Below are positions 35,501 to 44,035 of a DNA stretch of 64,000 bases, piece by piece. The DNA is from Streptomyces sp. NBC_01717 (GTDB taxonomy: Bacteria; Actinomycetota; Actinomycetes; Streptomycetales; Streptomycetaceae). Under the pieces are notes generated by a model. That model was not told the origin of the DNA. It worked only from the letters and a program-made list of their open reading frames with translations, and did no database searches. Each line of letters starts with the position of its first letter. Positions within the stretch are counted from its first letter, which is position 1. Where the stretch lies: contig NZ_CP109178.1 in NCBI RefSeq assembly GCF_036248255.1, forward strand, positions 7,321,001 to 7,385,000. The letters run 5' to 3'. The translations under genes were made by a program, and so were the position numbers.

Positions 35501-36412
35501 TCAAGGTCCTTCGACGGCCGCGGGCCGGCCGGTCCCGGCCCGGACCGGGCCCATTGTGCCCTGGACACCCTGCCCTGATTCCGCCGGCCGCACGGACAGC
35601 GGGTATACCGGGGGAGTCCCGCCGAATTCCGGACAGACCGCCTGGTGGTCGCACCAGCCGCAGAGCTTCGTCGGCCGGGGCCGCCACTCGCCCGTCTCCG
35701 TGGCCAGCCTGATCGCATCCCACAGAGCCAGCAGCTTGCGCTCCACCCGCTCCAGATCAGCTACGACCGGGTCGTACGTCATGACGTCGCCGCTGCCCAG
35801 ATAGACCAGCTGCAGCCGCCGCGGCACCACACCCTTCAGCCGCCAGATCACCAGGGCGTAGAACTTCATCTGGAACAGGGCGCCCTCCGCGTACTCCGGC
35901 CGCGGCGCCTTCCCCGTCTTGTAGTCCACGATCCGGACCTCGCCCGTCGGCGCCACATCGATCCGGTCGATCACCCCGCGCAGCCGCAGCCCCGACTCCA
36001 GCTCCGTCTCGACGAACAGCTCCCGCTCGGCCGGCTCCAGTCGCGTCGGATCCTCCAGCGAGAACCACCGCTCCACCAGCCGCTCCGCCTCCGCCAGCCA
36101 GCGCGAGAGCCGCTCGCCCTCCGCATCGTCGGAGAACAGCTCCGACAGCTCCGGCTTCGACTCCAGCAGCCGGTCCCACTGGCCGGGGATCAACGCCGTG
36201 GCCCGACCGGCCGTACGCTCCACCGCCGGCTTGTCGAACAGTCGTTCCAGTACCGCATGGACCAGCGTGCCGCGGGTAGCTGCCTCGCTGGGCTTCTCCG
36301 GCAGCCTGTCGATGACCCGGAACCGGTACAGCAGAGGACACTGCATGAAGTCACTCGCCCGCGACGGCGACAGGGACGAGGGCGGCTGCGGCGGCCGGGG
36401 CACGGAAGTCAT
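35501..36412 (-). CDS. RecB-family PD-(D/E)XK exonuclease with Fe-S type cysteines
   Basis: This 303-residue stand-alone nuclease starts at the ATG at 36412 (MTSVPRPPQPPSSLSPSRASDFMQCP). It has the RecB/AddB/Cas4 nuclease architecture: an N-terminal LSPSRASDFMQCPLLYRF with the first cysteine, and the GTLVHAVLERLFD helix whose His is a metal ligand. The catalytic core RGVIDRIDVAPTGEVRIVDYKTGK carries the Asp, Asp and Lys. A C-terminal cysteine cluster CGWCDHQAVC completes the pattern. Four cysteines in this arrangement fit a 4Fe-4S cluster. The gene has no helicase partner beside it. The last 30 residues are low-complexity. Confidence 0.88.
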   Translation of the reverse strand: MTSVPRPPQPPSSLSPSRASDFMQCPLLYRFRVIDRLPEKPSEAATRGTLVHAVLERLFDKPAVERTAGRATALIPGQWDRLLESKPELSELFSDDAEGERLSRWLAEAERLVERWFSLEDPTRLEPAERELFVETELESGLRLRGVIDRIDVAPTGEVRIVDYKTGKAPRPEYAEGALFQMKFYALVIWRLKGVVPRRLQLVYLGSGDVMTYDPVVADLERVERKLLALWDAIRLATETGEWRPRPTKLCGWCDHQAVCPEFGGTPPVYPLSVRPAESGQGVQGTMGPVRAGTGRPAAVEGP

Positions 36413-36517
36413 GACGAAGACCCTACGACCCCCCACTGACACTCAGCGGCATACCATCGACCACAGACCCTCGCACACCGCATGATCGTGCCGAACGGCA
36501 CCGACCGAAGGGACCCC

Positions 36518-37765
36518 GTGGACGAGAGCGGCGACAGCGGCCAGCCGCAGCCCGGCGCAGGGGGAACCGACCCCGCCGCGCCCGAGAACGGCAAACCGCA
36601 ACGCCCCCGAGAGCCGGGCGGCGGCCTCCTGATGGGCCGTCCCTTCGGTGTGCCGGTATACGTCGCACCCAGCTGGTTCCTCGTCGCGGCGCTCATCACC
36701 TGGGTCTTCGGCGGTCAGCTCGACCGGGTGCTGCCCGAGCTCGGCACGGCCCGCTATCTGGTCTCCCTCTTCTTCGCGATCGCCTTCTACGCCTCCGTAC
36801 TCGTCCACGAACTCGCCCACACCGTGGTCGCACTCCGCTACAAGCTCCCCGTGCGCCGCATCCAGCTGCAGTTCTTCGGCGGTGTCTCCGAGATCGAGAA
36901 GGAGTCCGAGACCCCCGGACGCGAATTCGTCCTCGCCTTCGTCGGCCCGCTCCTCTCGCTGGTCCTCGCCGGCGTCTTCTACCTGGGCATGAAGTTCGTC
37001 GAACCCGGCACCGTCCCCGGTGTCCTGCTCGCCGGGCTGATGATCTCCAACCTCATCGTCGCCGCCTTCAACCTGCTCCCCGGGCTGCCGCTCGACGGCG
37101 GCCGCATGCTCCGGGCCGTCGTCTGGAAGATCACCGGACGCCCCATGAGCGGCACCGTCGCCGCGGCCTGGGTCGGCCGCGCCCTCGCCGTCAGTGTCCT
37201 CATCGGACTCCCGCTCCTCACCCAGACCGGGGGGTTCGGGAACAACACCGACGACATCAGCGGCATGGACACCGTCACCGACGCCCTGCTGGCCGCCATC
37301 CTCTGCGCCATCATCTGGACCGGGGCGGGCAACAGCCTGCGGATGGCCCGCCTGCGCGAACACCTCCCCGAGCTGCGCGCCCGCACCCTGACCCGACGCG
37401 CCGTCCCCGTCGAGGCCGCCACCCCGCTCTCCGAGGCGCTGCGCCGGGCCAACGAGGCGGGCGCCCGCGCGCTCGTCGTCGTCGACGGGCACGGCGACCC
37501 CAAGGCCGTCGTCCGCGAGGCCGCCATCGGCTCGGTCCCCGAACACCGCCGCCCCTGGGTCGCGGTGAGCACCCTCGCCCAGGACCTCACCGACGGCATG
37601 AAGATCTCCGTCGAGCTGTCCGGCGAGACGCTCCTGGACACCCTCAGGGCCAGCCCGGCCACCGAGTACCTCGTCCTGGAGGAGACCGGCGAGATCTACG
37701 GCGTCCTCTCCACCGCCGACGTCGAACGCGCCTTCGTCGCCGCCATGGCCCGCCCCGCAGCCTGA
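36518..37765 (+). CDS. Site-2 protease family zinc metalloprotease with CBS region
   Basis: This intramembrane metalloprotease has 415 residues from the GTG at 36518 (VDESGDSGQPQPG), preceded by GAAGGGA. An in-frame ATG at 36482 adds 12 residues and is the alternative. The membrane domain has the zinc motif H97-E-L-A-H101 in VLVHELAHTVVAL and the second metal motif in NLLPGLPLDGGRML. Six hydrophobic segments are visible. The C-terminal 130 residues resemble a CBS pair (SEALRRANEAGARALVVVDGHGD, LEETGEIYGVLSTADV). This S2P-CBS layout is known in many bacteria. The substrate is unknown; membrane-bound anti-sigma factors are typical for the class. Confidence 0.9.
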   Translation: MDESGDSGQPQPGAGGTDPAAPENGKPQRPREPGGGLLMGRPFGVPVYVAPSWFLVAALITWVFGGQLDRVLPELGTARYLVSLFFAIAFYASVLVHELAHTVVALRYKLPVRRIQLQFFGGVSEIEKESETPGREFVLAFVGPLLSLVLAGVFYLGMKFVEPGTVPGVLLAGLMISNLIVAAFNLLPGLPLDGGRMLRAVVWKITGRPMSGTVAAAWVGRALAVSVLIGLPLLTQTGGFGNNTDDISGMDTVTDALLAAILCAIIWTGAGNSLRMARLREHLPELRARTLTRRAVPVEAATPLSEALRRANEAGARALVVVDGHGDPKAVVREAAIGSVPEHRRPWVAVSTLAQDLTDGMKISVELSGETLLDTLRASPATEYLVLEETGEIYGVLSTADVERAFVAAMARPAA

Positions 37766-37816
37766 GCCGCTCCGGGCGGCGGTCGGAGCCCCGGGAAACA
37801 CCGGTACGCTGGTCAC

Positions 37817-38722
37817 ATGTCTGAACCGACCGGTGCCGCCCGCCGACGTGGGCCCTTCAAGGTCGGGGACCAGGTCCAGCTCACCGACCCCAAGGGACGC
37901 CACTACACCTTCACGCTCGAAGCCGGAAAGAACTTCCACACCCACAAGGGTTCTTTCCCGCACGACGAGCTGATCGGTGCGCCCGAGGGCAGTGTGGTCC
38001 GAACCACGGGAAACGTCGCCTATCTCGCGCTGCGCCCCCTGCTCCCCGACTACGTCCTGTCCATGCCCCGCGGCGCCGCCGTGGTCTACCCCAAGGACGC
38101 GGGGCAGATTCTGGCGTTCGCCGACATCTTCCCCGGCGCCCGCGTCGTGGAGGCCGGGGTCGGCTCCGGCTCGCTCTCCACCTTCCTGCTCCGCGCCATC
38201 GGCGACCAGGGCATGCTGCACTCGTACGAGCGCCGCGAGGACTTCGCCGAGATCGCCCAGCAGAACGTCGAGCGCTACTTCGGCGAACCGCACCCCGCGT
38301 GGCAGCTCACCGTCGGCGACCTGCAGGACAACCTGTCCGACACCGACGTCGACCGGGTCATCCTCGACATGCTCGCCCCCTGGGAGTGCCTGGACGCCGT
38401 CGCCAAGGCGCTCGTGCCCGGCGGCATCCTCTGCGCGTACGTCGCCACCACCACCCAGCTCGCCCGGACCGTCGAGTCCATCCGTGAGATGGGCTGCTTC
38501 GCCGAGCCGCAGCCCTGGGAATCGATGATCCGCAACTGGCACGTCGAGGGCCTGGCCGTCCGCCCGGACCACCGCATGATCGGCCACACCGGCTTCCTCG
38601 TCACCGCCCGCCGTCTCGCCGACGGTGTGGAGGCCCCGCTGCGCCGCCGCCGGCCCGCCAAGGGCGCCTACGGCGAGGACTACGACGGCCCCGGCAGCCA
38701 GAGCGGCTCCTCCCGCGGCTGA
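37817..38722 (+). CDS. trmI: tRNA (adenine-58-N1)-methyltransferase TrmI
   Basis: This 301-residue SAM-dependent enzyme makes m1A58 in the T-loop of tRNA. The N-terminal beta-domain (about 10-80, GDQVQLTDPKGRHYTFTLEAG) precedes the Rossmann methyltransferase core. The SAM motif is VVEAGVGSGSLSTFLLRAIG. LDMLAPWECLD is the conserved catalytic-side segment. The C-terminal WHVEGLAVRPDHRMIGHTGFLV is typical of the family. The last 30 residues are charged and Gly/Ser-rich. The family is commonly found near the Pup-proteasome genes in actinobacteria, as here. A long perfect hairpin follows. Confidence 0.93.
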   Translation: MSEPTGAARRRGPFKVGDQVQLTDPKGRHYTFTLEAGKNFHTHKGSFPHDELIGAPEGSVVRTTGNVAYLALRPLLPDYVLSMPRGAAVVYPKDAGQILAFADIFPGARVVEAGVGSGSLSTFLLRAIGDQGMLHSYERREDFAEIAQQNVERYFGEPHPAWQLTVGDLQDNLSDTDVDRVILDMLAPWECLDAVAKALVPGGILCAYVATTTQLARTVESIREMGCFAEPQPWESMIRNWHVEGLAVRPDHRMIGHTGFLVTARRLADGVEAPLRRRRPAKGAYGEDYDGPGSQSGSSRG

Positions 38723-38738
38723 CCCCGCGCAACGCACC

Positions 38739-38792
38739 GGCGCCGCCGCCGAGTTCCCGGACCGACCCGGGAACTCGGCGGCGGCGCCTTTT
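38739..38792 (+). terminator. Strong terminator after trmI, 22-bp perfect stem
   Basis: The arm at 38739-38760 (GGCGCCGCC...TTCCCGG) is perfectly complementary to 38767-38788 over 22 bp, with an ACCGAC loop, and is followed by TTTT at 38789-38792. Confidence 0.85.
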
Positions 38793-38978
38793 CGTTGCCG
38801 CGCGGAGGATGCCGGAACGGGACCGCCCACCGGGAATCGGGATCCGTACCCACCCCACCGTTCCACTGCCCTGTGAGGTATGGCACGATGCTGGCCACCC
38901 CCACCTACGGCGTTCGCCCCACCGGTCCCGTCGTTCACGGGCATCGCCGAACCACAGGAACCACAGGAGACATCCCGC

Positions 38979-39560
38979 GTGCAGACCTCCGAGCTCCCGG
39001 ACCTCGCGCACACCGACACGACGCCGATGCACTGGCTCGCCACCGCTACCGCCATGGCCGCCGTCATCGCCGGGGCGGGCATGCTCCAGCCCGACGACGC
39101 GACCGCCTCGGCCTCGCCCTCCCACCGCACGACCGCGCAGCACGGCACCGCACCGGTCGCGGCCCCCGATCCGGCCGGTGTGACCTTCCCGCTGCAGTGC
39201 GGGACGGCGGACAGCACCGTTGCCGATCAGGTCCCCGGTGACCTCGACGGCGACGGCCGCCCGGAGACCGTCGCGGTGGCCCGCTGCGCGGCCGGATCCG
39301 GTACACCGCCGAGCGGTGTCTACGTCCTCACAAAGGGAAGCGGGGCCGCACCCCGGATCGTTGCGACCCTGGTGGACCCCGCGCAGAAGATGAGCGTCGG
39401 CGACCTCACCGTGCGTGACGGGATCATCTCCGCCACGCTCCTCGGCTACTCCTCGACCGACGTCCCGCGTTGCTGCCCCGACCAGCAGGAAAAGGTGACC
39501 TGGCAGTGGCGGAACGGCGCCTTCGTCCGTGCTGCCCAGAACGAGACGGGCAGCGCCTGA
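38979..39560 (+). CDS. Secreted or membrane-anchored hypothetical protein with Asp-rich loop
   Basis: The 193-residue form begins at the GTG at 38979 (VQTSELPDLAHTD), with AGGAG nine bases upstream. A hydrophobic segment follows (about 17-36, LATATAMAAVIAGAGML), likely an uncleaved or Sec-type signal. After a Ser/Thr/Ala linker comes a small domain with CGTADS, a calcium-loop-like DLDGDGRPETVAVARC similar to FG-GAP/VCBS-type repeats, and a C-terminal CCPDQQEKVTWQWRNG. There are four to five cysteines outside the cytoplasm. I do not recognise a named family. It stands alone between trmI and the ferredoxin gene and converges with the latter. Confidence 0.72.
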   Translation: MQTSELPDLAHTDTTPMHWLATATAMAAVIAGAGMLQPDDATASASPSHRTTAQHGTAPVAAPDPAGVTFPLQCGTADSTVADQVPGDLDGDGRPETVAVARCAAGSGTPPSGVYVLTKGSGAAPRIVATLVDPAQKMSVGDLTVRDGIISATLLGYSSTDVPRCCPDQQEKVTWQWRNGAFVRAAQNETGSA

Positions 39561-39600
39561 CCGGTTACTGCGCGTAGTCGATCGGGCCGGGCCGGCCGGA

Positions 39601-39912
39601 TCAGGCAGCCTCGGGGCCGTAGACCTCGACCCTGTCCGAAACGCGCCGTACATGAATGCAGTCGCCGGGGCACTCCTTGGCCGAATCGACCACGTCCTGA
39701 AGCAGCGGCAGCGGAACGGGCGTCGTCGCCCCCTTGTCCTGCAGCAGCTCGTCCTCGCTGCTCTTCACATACGCCAGACCGTCGATGTCCAGCTCGAACA
39801 CCTCGGGTGCGTACTGCACGCAGATGCCGTCCCCGGTGCAGAGGTCCTGGTCGATCCAGACCTCCAGATCCTGCGTGTCGCTGCCGGTCGGGGCGTCCTG
39901 CTGCACGGTCAT
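39601..39912 (-). CDS. Ferredoxin with C-x2-D-x2-C cluster motif
   Basis: This is a 103-residue acidic ferredoxin from the ATG at 39912 (MTVQQDAPTGSDTQ), with GGAGAA upstream. Iron-sulfur ligands appear in DLCTGDGICVQYAPEVF and KECPGDCIHV. In the first motif the usual second cysteine position is Asp (C-x2-D-x2-C). This pattern fits a 3Fe-4S cluster or an Asp-ligated 4Fe-4S cluster. Similar small ferredoxins serve cytochrome P450 and other oxidases in Streptomyces. It is divergent from arc, with 241 bases between starts. A ferredoxin in this position is frequent in actinobacterial proteasome loci, but no functional link is established. Confidence 0.88.
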   Translation of the reverse strand: MTVQQDAPTGSDTQDLEVWIDQDLCTGDGICVQYAPEVFELDIDGLAYVKSSEDELLQDKGATTPVPLPLLQDVVDSAKECPGDCIHVRRVSDRVEVYGPEAA

Positions 39913-40107
39913 TTCTCCTGCCGTTTCCTGCGTATCCGAACCAAAAATGGCCAGCCCTGACGGGTGTTGAACGGTTCGACGATACAACCGGCCGCTTTCC
40001 GATGTTGAAGGGTGGGTATTCCCCTGGCGTGAGGGAGAGCGCAAGGGTGAAGATCGGACACGTCCCGGAGTCTTTGTGATCTAGGGGTTTCAATCAGCAC
40101 CCACCCA

Positions 40108-40116
40108 GGTAGGGTC
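40108..40116 (+). promoter_or_regulatory. GGTAGGGTC promoter-like motif upstream of arc
   Basis: The nonamer contains TAGGGT, a good Streptomyces housekeeping -10 element, 38 bases upstream of the arc GTG. The identical nonamer occurs at 43745-43753 upstream of pup and at 44144-44152 upstream of prcB. Confidence 0.5.
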
Positions 40117-40153
40117 AGGAAGCGTCCAGCTCCCCTTGGAGGAGGTGAGGACC

Positions 40154-41920
40154 GTGGCAGCCCACGACGACGACATCAACCGCGGCATCCGGCCCGGGCG
40201 GGGGTCTGAAGACCCAGCCGGCCAGGTCGCCTATCTCGAGCAGGAAATCGCCGTCCTGCGACGTAAGCTCGCCGACTCTCCGCGCCATACGAGGATTCTC
40301 GAAGAGCGGATCGTCGAGTTGCAGACCAACCTCGCAGGCGTCTCGGCACAGAACGAGCGGCTCGCCAACACCCTGCGCGAGGCCCGCGACCAGATCGTCG
40401 CCCTCAAGGAGGAGGTCGACCGGCTCGCACAGCCACCGGCCGGCTTCGGAGTCTTCCTGCAGGGCAACGAGGACGGTACCTGCGACATCTTCACCGGGGG
40501 CCGCAAGCTCCGGGTGAACGTCAGCCCCAGCGTCGAGCTCGACGACCTCCGGCGTGGCCAGGAAGTCATGCTCAACGAAGCGCTCAACGTGGTCGAGGCC
40601 ATGGAATTCGAGCGGGCAGGGGACATCGTCACCCTCAAGGAGATCCTCGAGGACGGCGAGCGGGCCCTGGTGCTCGGGCACACCGACGAGGAACGGGTGG
40701 TACGGCTCGCCGAACCGCTTCTCGACATCAACATCCGGCCCGGCGACGCGCTGCTGCTCGAACCCAGGTCCGGCTACGTCTACGAAGTGGTGCCGAAGAG
40801 CGAGGTCGAGGAGCTTGTCCTCGAAGAGGTTCCGGACATCGACTACGACAAGATCGGCGGCCTGGGCGACCAGATCGAGCTGATCCGGGACGCGGTCGAG
40901 CTCCCCTACCTCCACCCCGACCTCTTCAAGGAGCACGAACTGCGGCCGCCGAAGGGCATCCTGCTCTACGGCCCGCCCGGCTGCGGCAAGACTCTCATTG
41001 CCAAGGCCGTCGCCAACTCCCTGGCCAAGAAGGTCGCCGAGGTGACCGGACAGCCCGCCGGCAAGAGCTACTTCCTCAACATCAAGGGTCCTGAGCTCCT
41101 CAACAAGTACGTCGGTGAGACCGAGCGGCACATCCGCCTCGTCTTCCAGCGGGCCCGTGAGAAGGCGAGCGAGGGCACCCCCGTCATCGTCTTCTTCGAC
41201 GAGATGGAGTCGCTCTTCCGTACCCGCGGATCCGGCGTCAGCTCGGACGTGGAGAACACCATCGTCCCGCAGCTGCTCGCCGAGATCGACGGTGTGGAGG
41301 GGTTGGAGAACGTCATCGTGATCGGCGCCTCCAACCGCGAGGACATGATCGACCCGGCCATCCTGCGCCCCGGCCGACTCGATGTGAAGATCAAGATCGA
41401 GCGTCCGGACGCGGAGGCCGCGAAGGACATCTTCGCGAAGTACCTCACGGCTTCCCTGCCCCTGCACGCGGACGACCTCGCCGAGCACACCGGCTCCAAG
41501 GAAGCCGCGGCGCACGCCATGATCCAGTCCGTCGTCGAGCGGATGTACACCGAGTCCGAGGAGAACCGCTTCCTCGAGGTCACGTACGCCAACGGCGACA
41601 AGGAAGTCCTGTACTTCAAGGACTTCAACTCCGGCGCGATGATCCAGAACATCGTCGACCGGGCCAAGAAGATGGCCATCAAGGCCTTCCTCGACCAGGG
41701 CCAGAAGGGCCTTCGCGTCTCCCATCTCCTCCAGGCATGCGTGGACGAGTTCAAGGAGAACGAGGACCTTCCCAACACCACCAACCCCGACGACTGGGCC
41801 AGGATCTCCGGCAAGAAGGGCGAGCGGATCGTCTTCATCCGTACGCTCGTCACCGGAAAACAGGGCGCAGACACGGGTCGCTCCATCGACACAGTGGCAA
41901 ACACCGGGCAGTACCTGTAG
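40154..41920 (+). CDS. arc: Proteasome-associated AAA ATPase ARC/Mpa
   Basis: ARC is the hexameric unfoldase that recognises Pup and feeds pupylated proteins into the 20S core. It has 588 residues from the GTG at 40154, behind GGAGGTGAGG; this equals the length I recall for S. coelicolor. An N-terminal coiled coil (about 25-80, [15 protein letters not shown]) binds Pup. Tandem OB domains follow (about 80-230). The AAA module has Walker A GPPGCGKT (near 275) and Walker [11 protein letters not shown] (near 350). The C-terminus is GQYL, with the penultimate Tyr needed to dock on the proteasome. It begins the locus, followed by a terminator and dop. Confidence 0.97.
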   Translation: MAAHDDDINRGIRPGRGSEDPAGQVAYLEQEIAVLRRKLADSPRHTRILEERIVELQTNLAGVSAQNERLANTLREARDQIVALKEEVDRLAQPPAGFGVFLQGNEDGTCDIFTGGRKLRVNVSPSVELDDLRRGQEVMLNEALNVVEAMEFERAGDIVTLKEILEDGERALVLGHTDEERVVRLAEPLLDINIRPGDALLLEPRSGYVYEVVPKSEVEELVLEEVPDIDYDKIGGLGDQIELIRDAVELPYLHPDLFKEHELRPPKGILLYGPPGCGKTLIAKAVANSLAKKVAEVTGQPAGKSYFLNIKGPELLNKYVGETERHIRLVFQRAREKASEGTPVIVFFDEMESLFRTRGSGVSSDVENTIVPQLLAEIDGVEGLENVIVIGASNREDMIDPAILRPGRLDVKIKIERPDAEAAKDIFAKYLTASLPLHADDLAEHTGSKEAAAHAMIQSVVERMYTESEENRFLEVTYANGDKEVLYFKDFNSGAMIQNIVDRAKKMAIKAFLDQGQKGLRVSHLLQACVDEFKENEDLPNTTNPDDWARISGKKGERIVFIRTLVTGKQGADTGRSIDTVANTGQYL

Positions 41921-41927
41921 AACGCAG

Positions 41928-41965
41928 ACCGGCTGCGGATGCCCGGCCGGGCATCCGCAGCCGGT
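41928..41965. terminator. 38-bp perfect palindrome after arc
   Basis: The 19 bases at 41928-41946 (ACCGGCTGCGGATGCCCGG) are directly followed by their exact reverse complement at 41947-41965, with no spacer. TGCTTTCC follows. It begins eight bases after the arc stop and probably terminates arc or separates it from dop. Confidence 0.78.
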
Positions 41966-42156
41966 TGCTTTCCGGACAGCTCCCACGACACCGGAGCAAT
42001 GACGTAATTGATCTCCCCACCAGCGCAGAGGCGCTCTAGGCTCTTCCGTACCGCCCAGTCGCGCAGTGCGGGGACGGGCACCGCACACGCACCGGACAAG
42101 CAGCGGTACTTGAGCGCCGATCCCGGAAGGGAACGCCGCCGGGCAAGGAGGGCCGC

Positions 42157-43668
42157 ATGACCGTACGGCGAGTAATGGGCATCGAGACGGAGTACGGCAT
42201 CTCCGTGCCCGGCCACCCCAACGCCAATGCCATGCTCACCTCGTCCCAGATCGTCAACGCCTACGCGGCGGCGATGCACCGGGCGCGACGCGCCCGCTGG
42301 GACTTCGAGGAGGAGAACCCGCTGCGAGACGCGCGAGGCTTCGACCTCGCCCGCGAGACCGCCGACTCCAGTCAGCTGACCGACGAGGACATCGGCCTCG
42401 CCAACGTCATCCTCACCAACGGAGCACGGCTCTACGTCGACCATGCGCACCCCGAGTACAGCTCGCCGGAGATCACCAACCCGCGGGACGCCGTCCTCTG
42501 GGACAAGGCCGGCGAACGCATCATGGCGGAAGCCGCCGAACGCGCGGCCCAGCTGCCCGGCGCCCAGCCGATCCACCTCTACAAGAACAACACCGACAAC
42601 AAGGGCGCCTCGTACGGCACGCACGAGAACTACCTGATGAAGCGGGAGACCCCGTTCTCCGACATCGTGCGCCACCTGACCCCGTTCTTCGTCTCCCGCC
42701 AGGTCGTCACCGGTGCCGGCCGCGTCGGCATCGGTCAGGACGGTCACGAGCACGGCTTCCAGATCAGCCAGCGGGCGGACTACTTCGAGGTCGAGGTCGG
42801 CCTGGAGACCACGCTCAAGCGCCCCATCATCAACACCCGCGACGAGCCACATTCCGACGCCGAGAAGTACCGCCGCCTCCATGTGATCATCGGCGACGCG
42901 AACCTGTCGGAGATCTCCACGTATCTCAAGCTCGGCACCACGGCGCTCGTTCTGTCCATGATCGAGGACGGCTTCATCAATGTCGACCTGGCCGTCGACC
43001 AGCCGGTGCGCACCTTGCACCACGTGTCCCACGACCCCTCGCTGCAACATCTGATCACGCTGCGTAGCGGTCGGACGCTCACCGCGGTGCAGCTCCAGAT
43101 GGAGTACTTCGAGCTCGGCCGCAAGTACGTCGAGGAGCGGTACGGGGCGGACGCCGACGAGCAGACCAAGGACGTCCTGATCCGCTGGGAGGACACCCTC
43201 AACCGGCTGGAGAACGATCCGATGAGCCTCTCCGGGGAGCTCGACTGGATCGCCAAGCGTGAGCTCATGGAGGGCTACCGCCGGCGCGACAGCCTGGACT
43301 GGGACGCGCCCCGGCTGCACCTGGTGGACCTCCAGTACGCCGACGTGAGGGCCGAGAAGGGCCTCTACAACCGTCTGGTGGCCCGCGGCAAGATGAAGCG
43401 CCTGCTGGACGAGAACGAGGTCGAGCAGGCCCGTACGAAGCCCCCGGAGGACACCAGGGCGTACTTCCGTGGCCGCTGCCTGGAACAGTACGCGGACGAC
43501 GTCGCCGCTGCCTCCTGGGACTCGGTCATCTTCGATCTGCCGGGCCATGACTCGTTGCAGCGGGTGCCGACGATGGAACCCCTCCGAGGGACCCGTAACC
43601 ACGTCAAGGAGCTCCTGGACCGCTGTCGTACGGCGGAAGAGCTGGTCCGGGTGCTGTCCGGCGGCTGA
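42157..43668 (+). CDS. dop: Pup deamidase/depupylase Dop
   Basis: Dop deamidates the C-terminal Gln of Pup to Glu and also removes Pup from substrates. It is a 503-residue glutamine-synthetase-like enzyme. Catalytic features include [10 protein letters not shown] (metal-binding Glu near 10-12) and the nucleophile-type D95 in [15 protein letters not shown]. The Dop-specific loop (about 42-78, [17 protein letters not shown]), absent from PafA, is present, and [16 protein letters not shown] is the nucleotide-site segment. The start at 42157 has GGAGG upstream. It lies 120 bases before pup, whose C-terminal Gln makes Dop necessary in this organism. Confidence 0.96.
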   Translation: MTVRRVMGIETEYGISVPGHPNANAMLTSSQIVNAYAAAMHRARRARWDFEEENPLRDARGFDLARETADSSQLTDEDIGLANVILTNGARLYVDHAHPEYSSPEITNPRDAVLWDKAGERIMAEAAERAAQLPGAQPIHLYKNNTDNKGASYGTHENYLMKRETPFSDIVRHLTPFFVSRQVVTGAGRVGIGQDGHEHGFQISQRADYFEVEVGLETTLKRPIINTRDEPHSDAEKYRRLHVIIGDANLSEISTYLKLGTTALVLSMIEDGFINVDLAVDQPVRTLHHVSHDPSLQHLITLRSGRTLTAVQLQMEYFELGRKYVEERYGADADEQTKDVLIRWEDTLNRLENDPMSLSGELDWIAKRELMEGYRRRDSLDWDAPRLHLVDLQYADVRAEKGLYNRLVARGKMKRLLDENEVEQARTKPPEDTRAYFRGRCLEQYADDVAAASWDSVIFDLPGHDSLQRVPTMEPLRGTRNHVKELLDRCRTAEELVRVLSGG

Positions 43669-43744
43669 AATGGCCGCGATCAGGGAATCATCGAGATGGC
43701 CCCCGTGCGTTGAGACAAGTACCGGGCCAATGTCGGACCCCGTA

Positions 43745-43753
43745 GGTAGGGTC
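43745..43753 (+). promoter_or_regulatory. GGTAGGGTC promoter-like motif upstream of pup
   Basis: The nonamer is identical to that upstream of arc (40108-40116). TAGGGT is a plausible -10 box 37 bases before the pup ATG at 43789; no convincing -35 box is seen. Confidence 0.5.
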
Positions 43754-43788
43754 TGATCAAGTGCTTCGAACCGAGCGGGGTGAGCTAC

Positions 43789-44007
43789 ATGGCGACCAAG
43801 GACACCGGCGGCGGACAGCAGAAGGCGACACGCTCCACCGAGGAGGTCGAGGAGCAGGCGCAGGACGCGCAGGCTTCGGAGGACCTCAAGGAGCGGCAGG
43901 AGAAGCTGAGCGACGATGTCGACTCGGTTCTGGACGAGATCGACGACGTCTTGGAGGAGAACGCCGAGGACTTCGTCCGTTCGTTCGTTCAGAAGGGTGG
44001 ACAGTAG
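43789..44007 (+). CDS. pup: Prokaryotic ubiquitin-like protein Pup
   Basis: Pup is the small disordered tag attached through its C-terminus to lysines of proteasome substrates. It is 72 residues from the ATG at 43789 (MATKDTGGGQQKAT), with GGGGTGAG four bases upstream. A GTG nine bases earlier is a weaker alternative. The sequence is Glu/Asp/Gln-rich, with a helical ARC-binding region (about 25-55) and the conserved C-terminus ENAEDFVRSFVQKGGQ. It ends in Gln, so deamidation by Dop is required before PafA can use it. Confidence 0.97.
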   Translation: MATKDTGGGQQKATRSTEEVEEQAQDAQASEDLKERQEKLSDDVDSVLDEIDDVLEENAEDFVRSFVQKGGQ

Positions 44008-44035
44008 TCCATCCATGTGAACAAGGGGGAGTGGA

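Noticed and set aside
39446..40093. Long minus-strand frame overlapping the ferredoxin gene in another phase
   Set aside because: The ferredoxin frame has the cysteine motifs and a proper ribosome-binding site. The other frame is Arg-rich shadow coding.
43710..43715. TTGAGA as a -35 box for pup
   Set aside because: It lies 31 bases from the TAGGGT candidate -10, far outside the normal 16-19 base spacing.
41068..44016. A 982-codon minus-strand frame opposite arc and dop
   Set aside because: No domain is recognisable and it crosses the strong palindrome and both real genes.
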